Source of the DNA: Clostridium_B lapidicellarium
GTDB lineage: Bacteria > Bacillota > Clostridia > Clostridiales > Clostridiaceae
DNA length: 18,368 nucleotides
Direction: 5' to 3'
Assembly (NCBI RefSeq): GCF_041224415.1
Contig: NZ_JBGFFE010000033.1
Coordinates: 1 to 18,368, forward strand
Part shown: positions 6,297 through 13,593 of the stretch, piece after piece
How positions within the stretch are numbered: position 1 is the first letter of the stretch
How the letters are laid out: each line of letters starts with the position of its first letter
Made by a program: the position numbers and the translations under genes
Notes under the pieces: generated by a model
Told to the model about the DNA's origin: nothing
The model's input: only the letters and a program-made list of their open reading frames with translations
The model's database searches: none

Positions 6297-6842
6297 ATGA
6301 GTTCAAGGTTACAGGAAAAGTATAAAAAGGAAGTAGTTCCTGATTTAATGAAAAAATTTAAATATACTAACACAATGCAGACGCCAAGGCTTGAGAAAAT
6401 AGTTATCAACATGGGTGTAGGAGAAGCTAAGGATAATCCAAGAATTTTAGAGTCGGCAGTGAATGATCTTACTATAATTACAGGACAAAAGCCGATATTG
6501 ACGAGGGCGAAGAAGTCCATAGCAAATTTTAAGATAAGGCAAAATATGCCTATAGGCTGTAAGGTTACTTTGAGAAAACAATATATGTATGAATTTGCAG
6601 ATAAATTAATAAATGTTGCACTGCCAAGAGTTAGAGATTTTTCAGGAGTTTCTGATAAATCTTTTGATGGCAGGGGAAATTATTCATTGGGAATTAAAGA
6701 ACAGTTAATATTTCCCGAGATAGAATATGATAAAATAGATAAAGTCAGAGGCATGGATATAGTTTTTGTTACTACAGCAAATACTGATGAAGAAGCTAGG
6801 GAATTGCTTAAATCTCTTGGAATGCCATTTGCTCAAAAATAA
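6297..6842 (+). CDS. rplE: 50S ribosomal protein L5 (uL5)
   Basis: A 181-aa protein. The core shows the L5 motif TPRLEKIVINMGVGEAKDNP at about 29-48, then ...LTIITGQKPILTRAKKSIAN and GRGNYSLGIKEQLIFPEIEY. L5 binds 5S rRNA in the central protuberance with L18, and contacts the P-site tRNA and S13. The ATG at 6297 follows AAAGGAGGG (6282-6289) with good spacing; an upstream in-frame ATG at 6279 lies before this site and is rejected. Confidence 0.97.
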   Translation: MSSRLQEKYKKEVVPDLMKKFKYTNTMQTPRLEKIVINMGVGEAKDNPRILESAVNDLTIITGQKPILTRAKKSIANFKIRQNMPIGCKVTLRKQYMYEFADKLINVALPRVRDFSGVSDKSFDGRGNYSLGIKEQLIFPEIEYDKIDKVRGMDIVFVTTANTDEEARELLKSLGMPFAQK

Positions 6843-6854
6843 GGAGGGAAAGAT

Positions 6855-7040
6855 ATGGCACGTAAAGCTTTAATAGAAAAATGGAAGAAAGAGCCAAAGT
6901 ACTCAACTAGAGCTTATACAAGATGTAGAATATGTGGTAGGCCTCACGCGGTACTTAAAAAATATGGCATATGTCGTATATGCTTTAGAAAATTGGCTTA
7001 TAAAGGTGAAATCCCTGGGTGTAAAAAAGCAAGCTGGTAA
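6855..7040 (+). CDS. rpsN: 30S ribosomal protein S14 type Z (uS14)
   Basis: A 61-aa protein, the short zinc form of S14. It reads MARKALIEKWKKEPKYSTRA and has a zinc ribbon with C24xxC27 (CRICGRP) and C40xxC43 (CRICFRK). S14 lies in the 30S head between S3, S10 and S19. The zinc form is usual at this operon position in Firmicutes; many carry a zinc-independent paralogue elsewhere, which cannot be seen here. The gene starts 12 nt after rplE, with AAGGAGGGA between them. Confidence 0.97.
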   Translation: MARKALIEKWKKEPKYSTRAYTRCRICGRPHAVLKKYGICRICFRKLAYKGEIPGCKKASW

Positions 7041-7075
7041 AAAATATGGTTATTGATTGAAAGGAGGCACAATAA

Positions 7076-7474
7076 ATGGTAATGACTGATCCTATAGCAG
7101 ATTTACTTACACGTATAAGAAATGCAAATATTGTTAGGCATGAAATAGTGGAAGTACCTTCTTCGACTATTAAGAAGGAAATATTGAATATAATGCTTCA
7201 AGAAGGATATATAAAGGATATAGAGGAATATACGGATGGTTCCGTTAATATGATAAGATTTTCTATGAAATATGGTAAAAATAAAGAAAGAGTTATAACT
7301 GGCCTGAAGAGGATATCCAAACCGGGATTAAGAGTTTATTGTAGAAAAGAAGAAATCCCCAAGGTGTTAAATGGACTTGGAATCGCAGTGATATCCACTT
7401 CCAAAGGAGTTGTTACTGATAAGGAAGCAAGAAAGTTAGGAGTAGGTGGAGAAGTACTCTGCTACATATGGTAA
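7076..7474 (+). CDS. rpsH: 30S ribosomal protein S8 (uS8)
   Basis: A 132-aa protein beginning MVMTDPIADLLTRIRNAN, as in B. subtilis S8, with the same length. The C-terminal signature STSKGVVTDKEARKLGVGGE, then VLCYIW, is the rRNA-binding part. S8 is a primary binder of 16S helix 21; in E. coli it also represses the spc operon. No clear mimic of that site is visible here around rplX-rplE. AAGGAGG (7061-7067) sits 8 nt before the first ATG (7076), which is preferred to the second at 7082. Confidence 0.98.
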   Translation: MVMTDPIADLLTRIRNANIVRHEIVEVPSSTIKKEILNIMLQEGYIKDIEEYTDGSVNMIRFSMKYGKNKERVITGLKRISKPGLRVYCRKEEIPKVLNGLGIAVISTSKGVVTDKEARKLGVGGEVLCYIW

Positions 7475-7496
7475 GTTTGTCTAAATAAAATATGAA

Positions 7497-7521
7497 TAGT
7501 AATAATAATTAATTGTTACTA
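7497..7521 (+). other. AU-rich hairpin in the rpsH-rplF gap
   Basis: A 10-bp stem pairs TAGTAATAAT (7497-7506) with ATTGTTACTA (7512-7521), including one T-G pair, around a 5-nt loop. There is no T tract after it, so it is not a canonical terminator. It is the only long perfect hairpin I could draw between genes within the spc segment, and its function is unknown. Confidence 0.45.
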
Positions 7522-7549
7522 ACCTATGAGTAATACAGGAGGTGTAATG

Positions 7550-8092
7550 ATGTCAAGAATAGGAAGGCTTCCAATAGCTGTTCCAAGTGGTGTCACCGTT
7601 ACAGTAGCGCCGGATAATGTCGTTACTGTAAAAGGGCCTAAAGGTCAACTTGTTAAAGCTATGAGAAAAGATATAAATATAACTGTAAAAGACAATAATG
7701 TAATATGTAATAGAAATGATGATGAAAAAGAAACCAAAGCTTTGCATGGACTTACTAGAGCACTGATAAATAATATGGTTATTGGTGTAACCCAAGGATA
7801 TGTAAAAACGCTGGAATTAGTAGGTGTTGGATATAGAGCTCAATTAAAAGGTAAAAAATTGGTTCTGCACGTGGGATATTCTCATCCAGTTGAGATAGAA
7901 TCAATTGAAGGTATAACTTTTGAGACACCTTCTGCTACAAAGATTGTGGTAAAAGGTATTGATAAAGAACTAGTGGGATATGTTGCGGCTAACATAAGAT
8001 CCTGGAGGAAACCTGAGCCTTATAAAGGAAAAGGAATTAAATATGAGGATGAGATTATAAGACGTAAAGAAGGTAAAACTGGTAAAAAGTAG
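7550..8092 (+). CDS. rplF: 50S ribosomal protein L6 (uL6)
   Basis: A 180-aa protein starting MSRIGRLPIAVPSGVTVTVA. It has two tandem L6 folds. The C-terminal signature is near 150-172 (RKPEPYKGKGIKYEDEIIRR). L6 lies at the base of the L7/L12 stalk near the sarcin-ricin loop. AGGAGGT (7537-7543) gives 6-nt spacing to the ATG at 7550 and only 3 nt to the adjacent ATG at 7547, so 7550 is chosen. A longer frame from 7526 would include the ribosome binding site itself. Confidence 0.97.
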   Translation: MSRIGRLPIAVPSGVTVTVAPDNVVTVKGPKGQLVKAMRKDINITVKDNNVICNRNDDEKETKALHGLTRALINNMVIGVTQGYVKTLELVGVGYRAQLKGKKLVLHVGYSHPVEIESIEGITFETPSATKIVVKGIDKELVGYVAANIRSWRKPEPYKGKGIKYEDEIIRRKEGKTGKK

Positions 8093-8110
8093 TAGAAAGG
8101 AGTGAATCTT

Positions 8111-8470
8111 ATGTTTAAGAAAGATGACAAAAAAAAGCTGAGATCGAAACGTCATCTTAAAGTTCGTAAAAAGATTTTTGGAACGACTGAAAGACCGAGA
8201 CTTTCTGTGTATAGAAGTGATAAAAATATATATGCCCAGATAATAGATGATGTAAAGGGAACGACTTTGGTTTCTGCTTCTAGTTTAGACAAAGATTTTC
8301 AAGGTAATGGAAGTAACAGGGAAGCTGCAAAAGTTGTTGGAGAATCCATAGCCAAAAAGGCCATGGAAAAAGGCATTAAAAAAGTGGTTTTTGATAGAGG
8401 CGGGTATATATACCATGGAAGAGTACAGAATTTGGCTGAAGGAGCAAGAGAGGCCGGATTAGAATTTTAA
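8111..8470 (+). CDS. rplR: 50S ribosomal protein L18 (uL18)
   Basis: A 119-aa protein with the basic N-terminal tail KKDDKKKLRSKRHLKVRKKI, then GTTERPRLSVYRSDKNIYAQ, typical of L18. The C-terminus (FDRGGYIYHGRVQNLAEGAR) is the L18 signature. L18 binds 5S rRNA and brings it to the 50S with L5. AAAGGAGTG upstream supports the ATG at 8111; an in-frame GTG at 8102 lies inside the ribosome binding site. Confidence 0.97.
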   Translation: MFKKDDKKKLRSKRHLKVRKKIFGTTERPRLSVYRSDKNIYAQIIDDVKGTTLVSASSLDKDFQGNGSNREAAKVVGESIAKKAMEKGIKKVVFDRGGYIYHGRVQNLAEGAREAGLEF

Positions 8471-8486
8471 AAGAGGAGGGAAGTAA

Positions 8487-8984
8487 ATGAGAATTGATCC
8501 TAGCACTTTAAATCTTAAAGAAAAAGTTGTATTTATAAATAGAGTTGCTAAAGTTGTTAAAGGCGGTAGAAATTTTAGATTTAGTGCCTTAGTTGTAGTA
8601 GGCGATGAAAATGGCCACGTTGGAGTGGGTGCGGGAAAATCCATAGAAATACCTGAAGCAATTAGAAAAGGAATAGAAGATGCAAAGAAGAATTTAATTA
8701 ATGTTCCAATTTCGGGGACAACAGTGCCGCATGACATAATAGGCCAATTTGGAACAGGAAAAGTATTTATAATGACAGCTCCTCAAGGTACTGGAATTAT
8801 AGCAGGAGGACCTTCCAGAGCAGTGCTTGAACTTGCAGGATTAAAGGATGTTAGAGCAAAATCAGTTGGTTCTAATAATCCAATGAATATGGTAAATGCT
8901 ACTATTGATGGTTTGTCAAGACTGAAGACGGCTGAACATATAGCTAGTCTGAGGGGTAAAACTGTCGAAGAGATTTTAGGTTAG
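8487..8984 (+). CDS. rpsE: 30S ribosomal protein S5 (uS5)
   Basis: A 165-aa protein. The N-terminal dsRNA-binding-like domain reads VINRVAKVVKGGRNFRFSAL-like sequence (residues about 12-33), then VVGDENGHVGVGAGKS; the loop region is where spectinomycin resistance arises. The C-terminal part shows GTGIIAGGPSRAVLELAGL, the S5 fold-2 signature. S5 helps accuracy and mRNA unwinding with S3 and S4. GAGGAGGGA precedes the ATG at 8487. The stop codon overlaps the rpmD ribosome binding site. Confidence 0.97.
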   Translation: MRIDPSTLNLKEKVVFINRVAKVVKGGRNFRFSALVVVGDENGHVGVGAGKSIEIPEAIRKGIEDAKKNLINVPISGTTVPHDIIGQFGTGKVFIMTAPQGTGIIAGGPSRAVLELAGLKDVRAKSVGSNNPMNMVNATIDGLSRLKTAEHIASLRGKTVEEILG

Positions 8985-8996
8985 GAGGGAATGACC

Positions 8997-9176
8997 TTGG
9001 CTAAACTTAAAATAACTTTAAGAAAAAGTTTGATAGGTAGAAAAAAAGATCACATTGATACTGTCAATGCTCTTGGACTGAGAAAAATAGGGAAAACCGT
9101 AGAGCAAGAGGACACTCCTCAAATAAGAGGCATGATCAAAAAAGTTAGCTACCTTTTAGATGTAGAGGAAATGTAA
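8997..9176 (+). CDS. rpmD: 50S ribosomal protein L30 (uL30)
   Basis: A 59-aa protein reading MAKLKITLRKSLIGRKKDHI, then DTVNALGLRKIGKTVEQEDT, the single-domain L30 of Gram-positive bacteria. The TTG at 8997 is preferred: AGGAGGG (8983-8989) is 7 nt from it but only 1 nt from the ATG at 8991, and the TTG start gives the typical MAKL N-terminus. The ATG at 8991 would add Met-Thr and use Leu for the start. Shine-Dalgarno and rpsE stop overlap, so translation is probably coupled. Confidence 0.94.
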   Translation: MAKLKITLRKSLIGRKKDHIDTVNALGLRKIGKTVEQEDTPQIRGMIKKVSYLLDVEEM

Positions 9177-9198
9177 TACAGAGGAGGTGTAAGTACAA

Positions 9199-9639
9199 AT
9201 GAAACTTCATGAATTGAAACCGGCAGAAGGATCGAGGAAATCACGTAAAAGAATCGGAAGAGGTACTGGATCAGGTTTTGGAAGAAATGCCGGGAAAGGT
9301 GAAAAAGGACAAAAAGCTAGATCCGGTGGTGGAGTAAGGATAGGCTTTGAAGGAGGACAGATGCCGCTCTATAGAAGACTTCCTAAAAGAGGCTTTACTA
9401 ATATATTTGCAAAAGAATATTTTGAATTGAACGTTGATAGGTTGAATATGTTTGAAGATGGAACAGAAGTTACACCAGAATTACTTTTGAAGAGAAGAGT
9501 TATAAAGAGATCAAAAGATGGATTAAAGATACTTGGGAATGGTGATCTTAAGAAGAAACTCACAGTTAAAGCAGCTAAATTTACAAAAACTGCAGCAAAG
9601 AAAATAGAAGCGGCTGGAGGAAAAGTAGAGGTGATATAA
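9199..9639 (+). CDS. rplO: 50S ribosomal protein L15 (uL15)
   Basis: A 146-aa protein starting MKLHELKPAEGSRKSRKRIG. The Gly/Arg-rich N-terminal extension (GRGTGSGFGRNAGKGEKGQK) threads into 23S rRNA, and GFEGGQMPLYRRLPKRGF is the L15 signature. It is a late-assembly protein of the 50S core. AGGAGGTG (9183-9190) precedes the ATG. It ends one base before the secY GTG. Confidence 0.98.
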   Translation: MKLHELKPAEGSRKSRKRIGRGTGSGFGRNAGKGEKGQKARSGGGVRIGFEGGQMPLYRRLPKRGFTNIFAKEYFELNVDRLNMFEDGTEVTPELLLKRRVIKRSKDGLKILGNGDLKKKLTVKAAKFTKTAAKKIEAAGGKVEVI

Positions 9640-9640
9640 G

Positions 9641-10921
9641 GTGTTATCAACCTTACGTAATGCTTGGAAGGTTCCTGAACTTAAAAAGAGATTGATATTT
9701 ACTATACTTATGGTCATAGTACTTAGATTAGGTAATTTTATTCCTGTTCCAGGTATTGATACCACTAAATTGACTAATTTAACTCAAAATGGATCATTAT
9801 TTGGGTTCTATGATCTTTTATCAGGAGGTGCGTTTAGCAGGTTTAGTATATTTGCTATGGGAGTTATTCCCTTCATCAATTCCTCTATTATATTTCAATT
9901 ACTTGCAGTTGCAATTCCAAGTTTGGAACAAATGTCTAAAGAGGGAGAAGAAGGAAGAAAAAAAATACAGGAATATACTAGATATGCATCAATACCTCTT
10001 GGAGTAATTCAAGGTTTTAGTATATATGCTATAATAAGTAGAGCTGGAGCCCTGGTGGATCCATCTAATAAAATGAGTATATTTATGATAATATTTACTG
10101 TAACTGTAGCATCAACTTTTCTTATGTGGCTTGGTGATAAAATTACGGAGCATGGTGTTGGAAATGGGATTTCTCTTATAATATTTGTAAATATTGTTTC
10201 CAGATTTCCATCTGCCTTATATAGCATATTCAAACTCCAGCAGGTTGGAACAATCAATTTTGTGGAATTAGTTGGATTTGGAGTAGTAATAATTGTACTG
10301 TTTACGGCAGTTGTGCTTATGAGTTTGGCAGAAAGAAGAATTCCAATACAATATGCAGGTAAGACAAATGGGGGTAGAATGTATAAAGGACAGTCAACGC
10401 ATATTCCTATTAATGTGAATGGGGCGGCTGTTATCGGAATAATATTTGCCATATCGGTAATGCAGTTTCCGGCTACCATAGGTCAATTTTGGCCTGATTC
10501 TGCTTTTAATAGATTTGTAACGGCAAGCTCATTTAGCCCATTTAAAGATAGTAATTGGCAATATTCAGCATTATATTTCTTATTGACAATTTTTTTCACT
10601 TGGTTTTATACTGAAGTTACCCTTAAACCGGAAGAGATGGCTGAGAATATGAATAAATCCTCTGGGTTTATACCGGGAATAAGACCAGGAGAGCCGACGA
10701 CTATATTTATAGAAAGAGTTTTAGCTAGAGTATCATTTTTAGGAGGAGCTTTCGCTGGCATAGTTGCTATATCACCTATAATAGCAGAGACTTACACTAA
10801 TTTTAAAGGTATATATTTTGGTGGAACAGGATTACTTATAATAGTAAATGTTGCTATTGAAACTATAAGGCAAATAGAATCGCAGGTGTTAGTGCGTCAT
10901 TATCACGGATTTTTGAATTGA
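9641..10921 (+). CDS. secY: Protein translocase channel subunit SecY
   Basis: A 426-aa integral membrane protein of ten transmembrane helices that forms the SecYEG channel with SecE and SecG. Recognisable blocks are GNFIPVPGID (N-terminus of the first periplasmic plug region), the TM2-3 segment IFAMGVIPFINSSIIFQLLA, GNGISLIIFVNIVSRFPSAL, the cytoplasmic loop with SLAERRIPIQYAGK, and IRPGEPT preceding the last helices. The start is GTG at 9641, one base after the rplO stop, with GAGGTG in the rplO end as ribosome binding site. Co-expression with r-proteins links export capacity to ribosome number. Confidence 0.98.
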   Translation: MLSTLRNAWKVPELKKRLIFTILMVIVLRLGNFIPVPGIDTTKLTNLTQNGSLFGFYDLLSGGAFSRFSIFAMGVIPFINSSIIFQLLAVAIPSLEQMSKEGEEGRKKIQEYTRYASIPLGVIQGFSIYAIISRAGALVDPSNKMSIFMIIFTVTVASTFLMWLGDKITEHGVGNGISLIIFVNIVSRFPSALYSIFKLQQVGTINFVELVGFGVVIIVLFTAVVLMSLAERRIPIQYAGKTNGGRMYKGQSTHIPINVNGAAVIGIIFAISVMQFPATIGQFWPDSAFNRFVTASSFSPFKDSNWQYSALYFLLTIFFTWFYTEVTLKPEEMAENMNKSSGFIPGIRPGEPTTIFIERVLARVSFLGGAFAGIVAISPIIAETYTNFKGIYFGGTGLLIIVNVAIETIRQIESQVLVRHYHGFLN

Positions 10922-10944
10922 TAAGTTATTTTGGAGATGATGAT

Positions 10945-11595
10945 TTGAAAATAATTTTATTAGGACCTCCAGGGGCGGGAAAAGGAACTCAAGCTAAATT
11001 TATCAGTAGGGAATATTCCATACCTCACATTTCTACTGGCGATATATTTAGAAAGAATATTTCAGAGAAAACTTCTCTTGGAGTTAAAGCTAAAAAGTAT
11101 TTGGATGCAGGAAAATTGGTACCTGATGAGATCACCATAGGTATAATGAAAAATCGATTGGACATGGATGACTGTAAAAATGGATTTTTACTGGATGGGT
11201 TTCCAAGAACAGTAAACCAAGCTAGAGCTTTGGATTCATACTTAAATGGTGTGGGACAGAAAATAGATGTGGTTCTTCTTATTGATGTTCCCGAGAAGTT
11301 GATTTTTGATAGAATAACAGGAAGAAGAGTTTGTCCATCTTGTGGTGCAAGTTATCATATAAAATTTAATCCACCAAAGATAGAGGGAAAATGTGATGTA
11401 TGCCATAGTGACATTGTACAGAGGAAAGACGATACTGAGTCCACGGTTAAGAGCAGATTAGAGGTATATGGCAGACAGACAGAGCCTTTAGTTGGTTATT
11501 ATGAAGCCCAGGGTGTTCTTTCCAAAGTTGATGGCAGTGGAGAAATAGATCAGGTTTTCCAAAATGTAAGAAATGTATTAAAAAAGTATAATTGA
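10945..11595 (+). CDS. adk: Adenylate kinase, long zinc-lid form
   Basis: A 216-aa cytosolic enzyme catalysing ATP + AMP = 2 ADP. The P-loop GPPGAGKGT is at residues 7-15, the AMP-binding element includes DGFPRT (84-89), and the LID has four cysteines C130/C133 and C150/C153 (CPSCGASYH and CDVCHSD) that bind zinc, as in Gram-positive Adk. The start is TTG at 10945, with GGAG about 9 nt upstream; the reading MKIILLGPPGAGKGT fixes it. A longer frame from 10918 overlaps the secY end and adds nine unconserved residues. In B. subtilis and many clostridia map follows; here infA does. Confidence 0.97.
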   Translation: MKIILLGPPGAGKGTQAKFISREYSIPHISTGDIFRKNISEKTSLGVKAKKYLDAGKLVPDEITIGIMKNRLDMDDCKNGFLLDGFPRTVNQARALDSYLNGVGQKIDVVLLIDVPEKLIFDRITGRRVCPSCGASYHIKFNPPKIEGKCDVCHSDIVQRKDDTESTVKSRLEVYGRQTEPLVGYYEAQGVLSKVDGSGEIDQVFQNVRNVLKKYN

Positions 11596-11602
11596 GCTTT
11601 TA

Positions 11603-11611
11603 TGATATACT
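11603..11611 (+). promoter_or_regulatory. Possible extended -10 promoter before infA
   Basis: TG-A-TATACT (11603-11611) matches the extended -10 form of sigma-A promoters and lies in the 75-nt gap between adk and infA. No clear -35 box is found at 17-18 bp. If active, it would start transcription near 11618 and give infA, rpmJ and the alpha segment a supplementary promoter. The absent -35 keeps confidence low. Confidence 0.35.
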
Positions 11612-11670
11612 AAGAGTGATATTTGATGATATTTTGGCAGTCAGCAATAACAAGGAGGTTTGATTACCTT

Positions 11671-11889
11671 ATGTCAAAAGATGACGTTATTGAAATGCAG
11701 GGTACTGTTTTGGAAGCTTTACCCAATGCAATGTTTGAAGTGAAACTGGAAAGCGGACATAAAATATTGGCACATATATCGGGTAAATTGAGAATGAATT
11801 TTATAAGAATACTTCCGGGTGACAAAGTTACAGTGGAACTTTCTCCCTATGATTTGACGAGAGGGAGAATAACTTGGAGAGCAAAATAA
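11671..11889 (+). CDS. infA: Translation initiation factor IF-1
   Basis: A 72-aa single OB-fold protein, exactly the usual length, starting MSKDDVIEMQGTVLEALPNA and containing AHISGKLRMNFIRILPGDKV. IF-1 binds the 30S A site and assists IF-2 and IF-3. The ATG at 11671 follows AAGGAGGT (11652-11659) with 11-nt spacing; the frame upstream to 11623 has no ribosome binding site and no family match. The map gene usual at this position is absent. Confidence 0.97.
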   Translation: MSKDDVIEMQGTVLEALPNAMFEVKLESGHKILAHISGKLRMNFIRILPGDKVTVELSPYDLTRGRITWRAK

Positions 11890-11908
11890 TTAGGGAGGAG
11901 TGTTTATA

Positions 11909-12022
11909 ATGAAAGTAAGACCATCAGTAAAACGTATGTGCGAAAAGTGCAAGATCATAAAGCGAAAGGGTAGAGTGATGGTTATATGTGAAAACCCTAA
12001 GCATAAACAAAAGCAGGGATAG
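11909..12022 (+). CDS. rpmJ: 50S ribosomal protein L36 (bL36), zinc form
   Basis: A 37-aa protein reading MKVRPSVKRMCEKCKIIKRK, then GRVMVICENPKHKQKQG. It has the C11xxC14...C27...H32 zinc-binding set, so it is the zinc form. It binds 23S rRNA near the L7/L12 stalk base and is among the smallest r-proteins. A GGGAGGAG ribosome binding site sits before the ATG at 11909. The gene is short enough to be missed by a length filter, but sequence and place between infA and rpsM are diagnostic. Confidence 0.97.
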   Translation: MKVRPSVKRMCEKCKIIKRKGRVMVICENPKHKQKQG

Positions 12023-12097
12023 ATTAATTAAAAAAGGATATCGATAAAAGCGTGTGCTGATTGATGTTTATTATATACTTAGGAGGTGTAAATTTTA

Positions 12098-12472
12098 ATG
12101 GCAAGAATAGCAGGTATTGACCTACCAAAAGAGAAAAGAGTGGAAATAGGTCTTACTTATATATATGGTATAGGATTATCAACTTCTCAAAAAATTCTGA
12201 AGGAAACCAATGTAAATCCCGATACTCGGGTTAAAGACTTGACAGAAGGAGAAATTAATTCCTTGAGAAATTCTATAAAAAATTTGAGAATTGAGGGAGA
12301 TTTGAGAAGAGAAGTTGCCCTTAATATAAAGAGGCTGATAGAAATAGGATCATATAGAGGAATAAGGCATAGAAAAGGTCTGCCGGTAAGAGGACAGAAA
12401 ACTAAAACGAATGCCAGAACTAGAAAGGGACCTAAAAAAATAGTAGGAGCTAGAAAGAGATTAGTAAAATAA
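12098..12472 (+). CDS. rpsM: 30S ribosomal protein S13 (uS13)
   Basis: A 124-aa protein starting MARIAGIDLPKEKRVEIGLT. The helix-two-turn-helix region and the C-terminal GLPVRGQKTKTNARTRKGPK, which contacts tRNA and mRNA in the head, are intact. S13 forms bridges B1a and B1b with L5. AGGAGGT (12081-12087) precedes the ATG. The 27 bases from 12080 to 12106 are identical to the initiation region of rpsD (see findings). The preceding 75-nt gap after rpmJ holds nothing else I can assign. Confidence 0.97.
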   Translation: MARIAGIDLPKEKRVEIGLTYIYGIGLSTSQKILKETNVNPDTRVKDLTEGEINSLRNSIKNLRIEGDLRREVALNIKRLIEIGSYRGIRHRKGLPVRGQKTKTNARTRKGPKKIVGARKRLVK

Positions 12473-12489
12473 TAAGGAGGTAAGAAAAT

Positions 12490-12888
12490 ATGGCAGCTGG
12501 AAAAGTTAAAAAGACAACTAAGAGAAAAAAAGAGAAAAAAAATGTTGAACATGGCTGTGCACATATAAGATCAACATTTAATAACTCGATAGTTACCATT
12601 ACGGATACTGCAGGTAATACTTTATCATGGGCCAGTGCAGGCGGTTTAGGATTCAAAGGTTCCAGGAAGAGTACCCCATTTGCTGCACAAATGGCAGCTG
12701 AAACATCAGCTAAGGCAGCTATGGAACATGGATTGAGAAGTATTGAAGTATATGTTAAGGGACCGGGTGCAGGCAGAGAAGCTGCAATAAGGTCACTCCA
12801 GGCAGCAGGACTTGAAGTAACCTTGATCAAGGATGTTACTCCAATACCACATAATGGTTGTAGACCACCAAAAAGAAGAAGAGTTTAG
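12490..12888 (+). CDS. rpsK: 30S ribosomal protein S11 (uS11)
   Basis: A 132-aa protein with a lysine-rich N-terminus (KVKKTTKRKKEKKNVEHG) and the S11 core IRSTFNNSIVTITDTAGNTL, then GFKGSRKSTPFAAQMAAE. The C-terminus NGCRPPKRRRV is the conserved S11 tail near the mRNA exit and the 3' end of 16S rRNA. AAGGAGGT precedes the ATG at 12490. Confidence 0.98.
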   Translation: MAAGKVKKTTKRKKEKKNVEHGCAHIRSTFNNSIVTITDTAGNTLSWASAGGLGFKGSRKSTPFAAQMAAETSAKAAMEHGLRSIEVYVKGPGAGREAAIRSLQAAGLEVTLIKDVTPIPHNGCRPPKRRRV

Positions 12889-12909
12889 TAATAGGAGGTG
12901 TAAATTTTA

Positions 12910-13530
12910 ATGGCAAGATATACTGGGTCGGTATGTAGACTTTGTAGAAGAGAAGGTTTGAAGCTATTTCTCAAGGGAGATAGATGTTATACGGATAAAT
13001 GTGCATTTTCGAGAAGAGGATATGCACCAGGACAGCATGGCCAGGGAAGAAAGAAGATATCCAATTATGGTATGCAGTTGAGAGAAAAACAGAAAGCTAA
13101 GAGAATATATGGATTGTTGGAAGGACAATTTAGAAGATATTATGAGAAAGCTGATAAAAGAAAGGGTATAACGGGCGAAAATTTATTGGCTTTGCTTGAA
13201 ACAAGACTTGACAATGTAATTTACAGGCTTGGATATGGTCAGTCAAGATCAGAGGCTAGACAATTGGTGACTCATGGTCATTTCCTGGTTAACGGTAAAA
13301 AGGTAAATATTCCTTCTTTCAATGTGTCAGCCGATGATGTGGTGACTGTAAGAGATAAGAGCAAGGCATCTGAAAAATTTAAGACTTTTGCAGAAAATCC
13401 CAAGACTTTACCAGCTTGGTTAGAGGGAGATATGGAAAATTTTCAGGGAAAAGTCATTAGAGAACCATCAAGGGATGAGATAGATGTCCCTGTTAATGAG
13501 ACGTTGATAGTAGAGTTATACAGTAAATAA
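12910..13530 (+). CDS. rpsD: 30S ribosomal protein S4 (uS4), zinc form
   Basis: A 206-aa primary 16S rRNA binder. The N-terminal zinc site is C9/C12/C26/C31 (VCRLCRREG and CYTDKCAF). The S4 domain around 97-160 reads NVIYRLGYGQSRSEARQLVT, then HGHFLVNGKKVNIPS. S4 nucleates 30S assembly and affects decoding accuracy. In E. coli it represses the alpha operon at rpsM, and in B. subtilis rpsD lies outside this operon; here it is inside, between rpsK and rpoA. The initiation region at 12892-12918 is identical to that of rpsM. Confidence 0.98.
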   Translation: MARYTGSVCRLCRREGLKLFLKGDRCYTDKCAFSRRGYAPGQHGQGRKKISNYGMQLREKQKAKRIYGLLEGQFRRYYEKADKRKGITGENLLALLETRLDNVIYRLGYGQSRSEARQLVTHGHFLVNGKKVNIPSFNVSADDVVTVRDKSKASEKFKTFAENPKTLPAWLEGDMENFQGKVIREPSRDEIDVPVNETLIVELYSK

Positions 13531-13593
13531 TTAATATAGAATCAGTTGCCCTCGAGGATATATTATTATATAAATAGAAGGAGGGTTATATTT

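Noticed and set aside
7477..7506. Promoter-like TTGTCT-18-AATAAT before rplF
   Set aside because: The -10 lacks the first T and the spacer is long; the site overlaps the hairpin at 7497-7521 and is explained by AT-rich composition.
12074..12079. TATACT as a promoter just before rpsM
   Set aside because: No -35 box at 16-18 bp, and the start would fall on the rpsM ribosome binding site.
13546..13574. Promoter-like TTGCCC-17-TATAAA before rpoA
   Set aside because: A start about 7 nt after the -10 box would fall inside the rpoA ribosome binding site (13578-13585), so the transcript would lack it.
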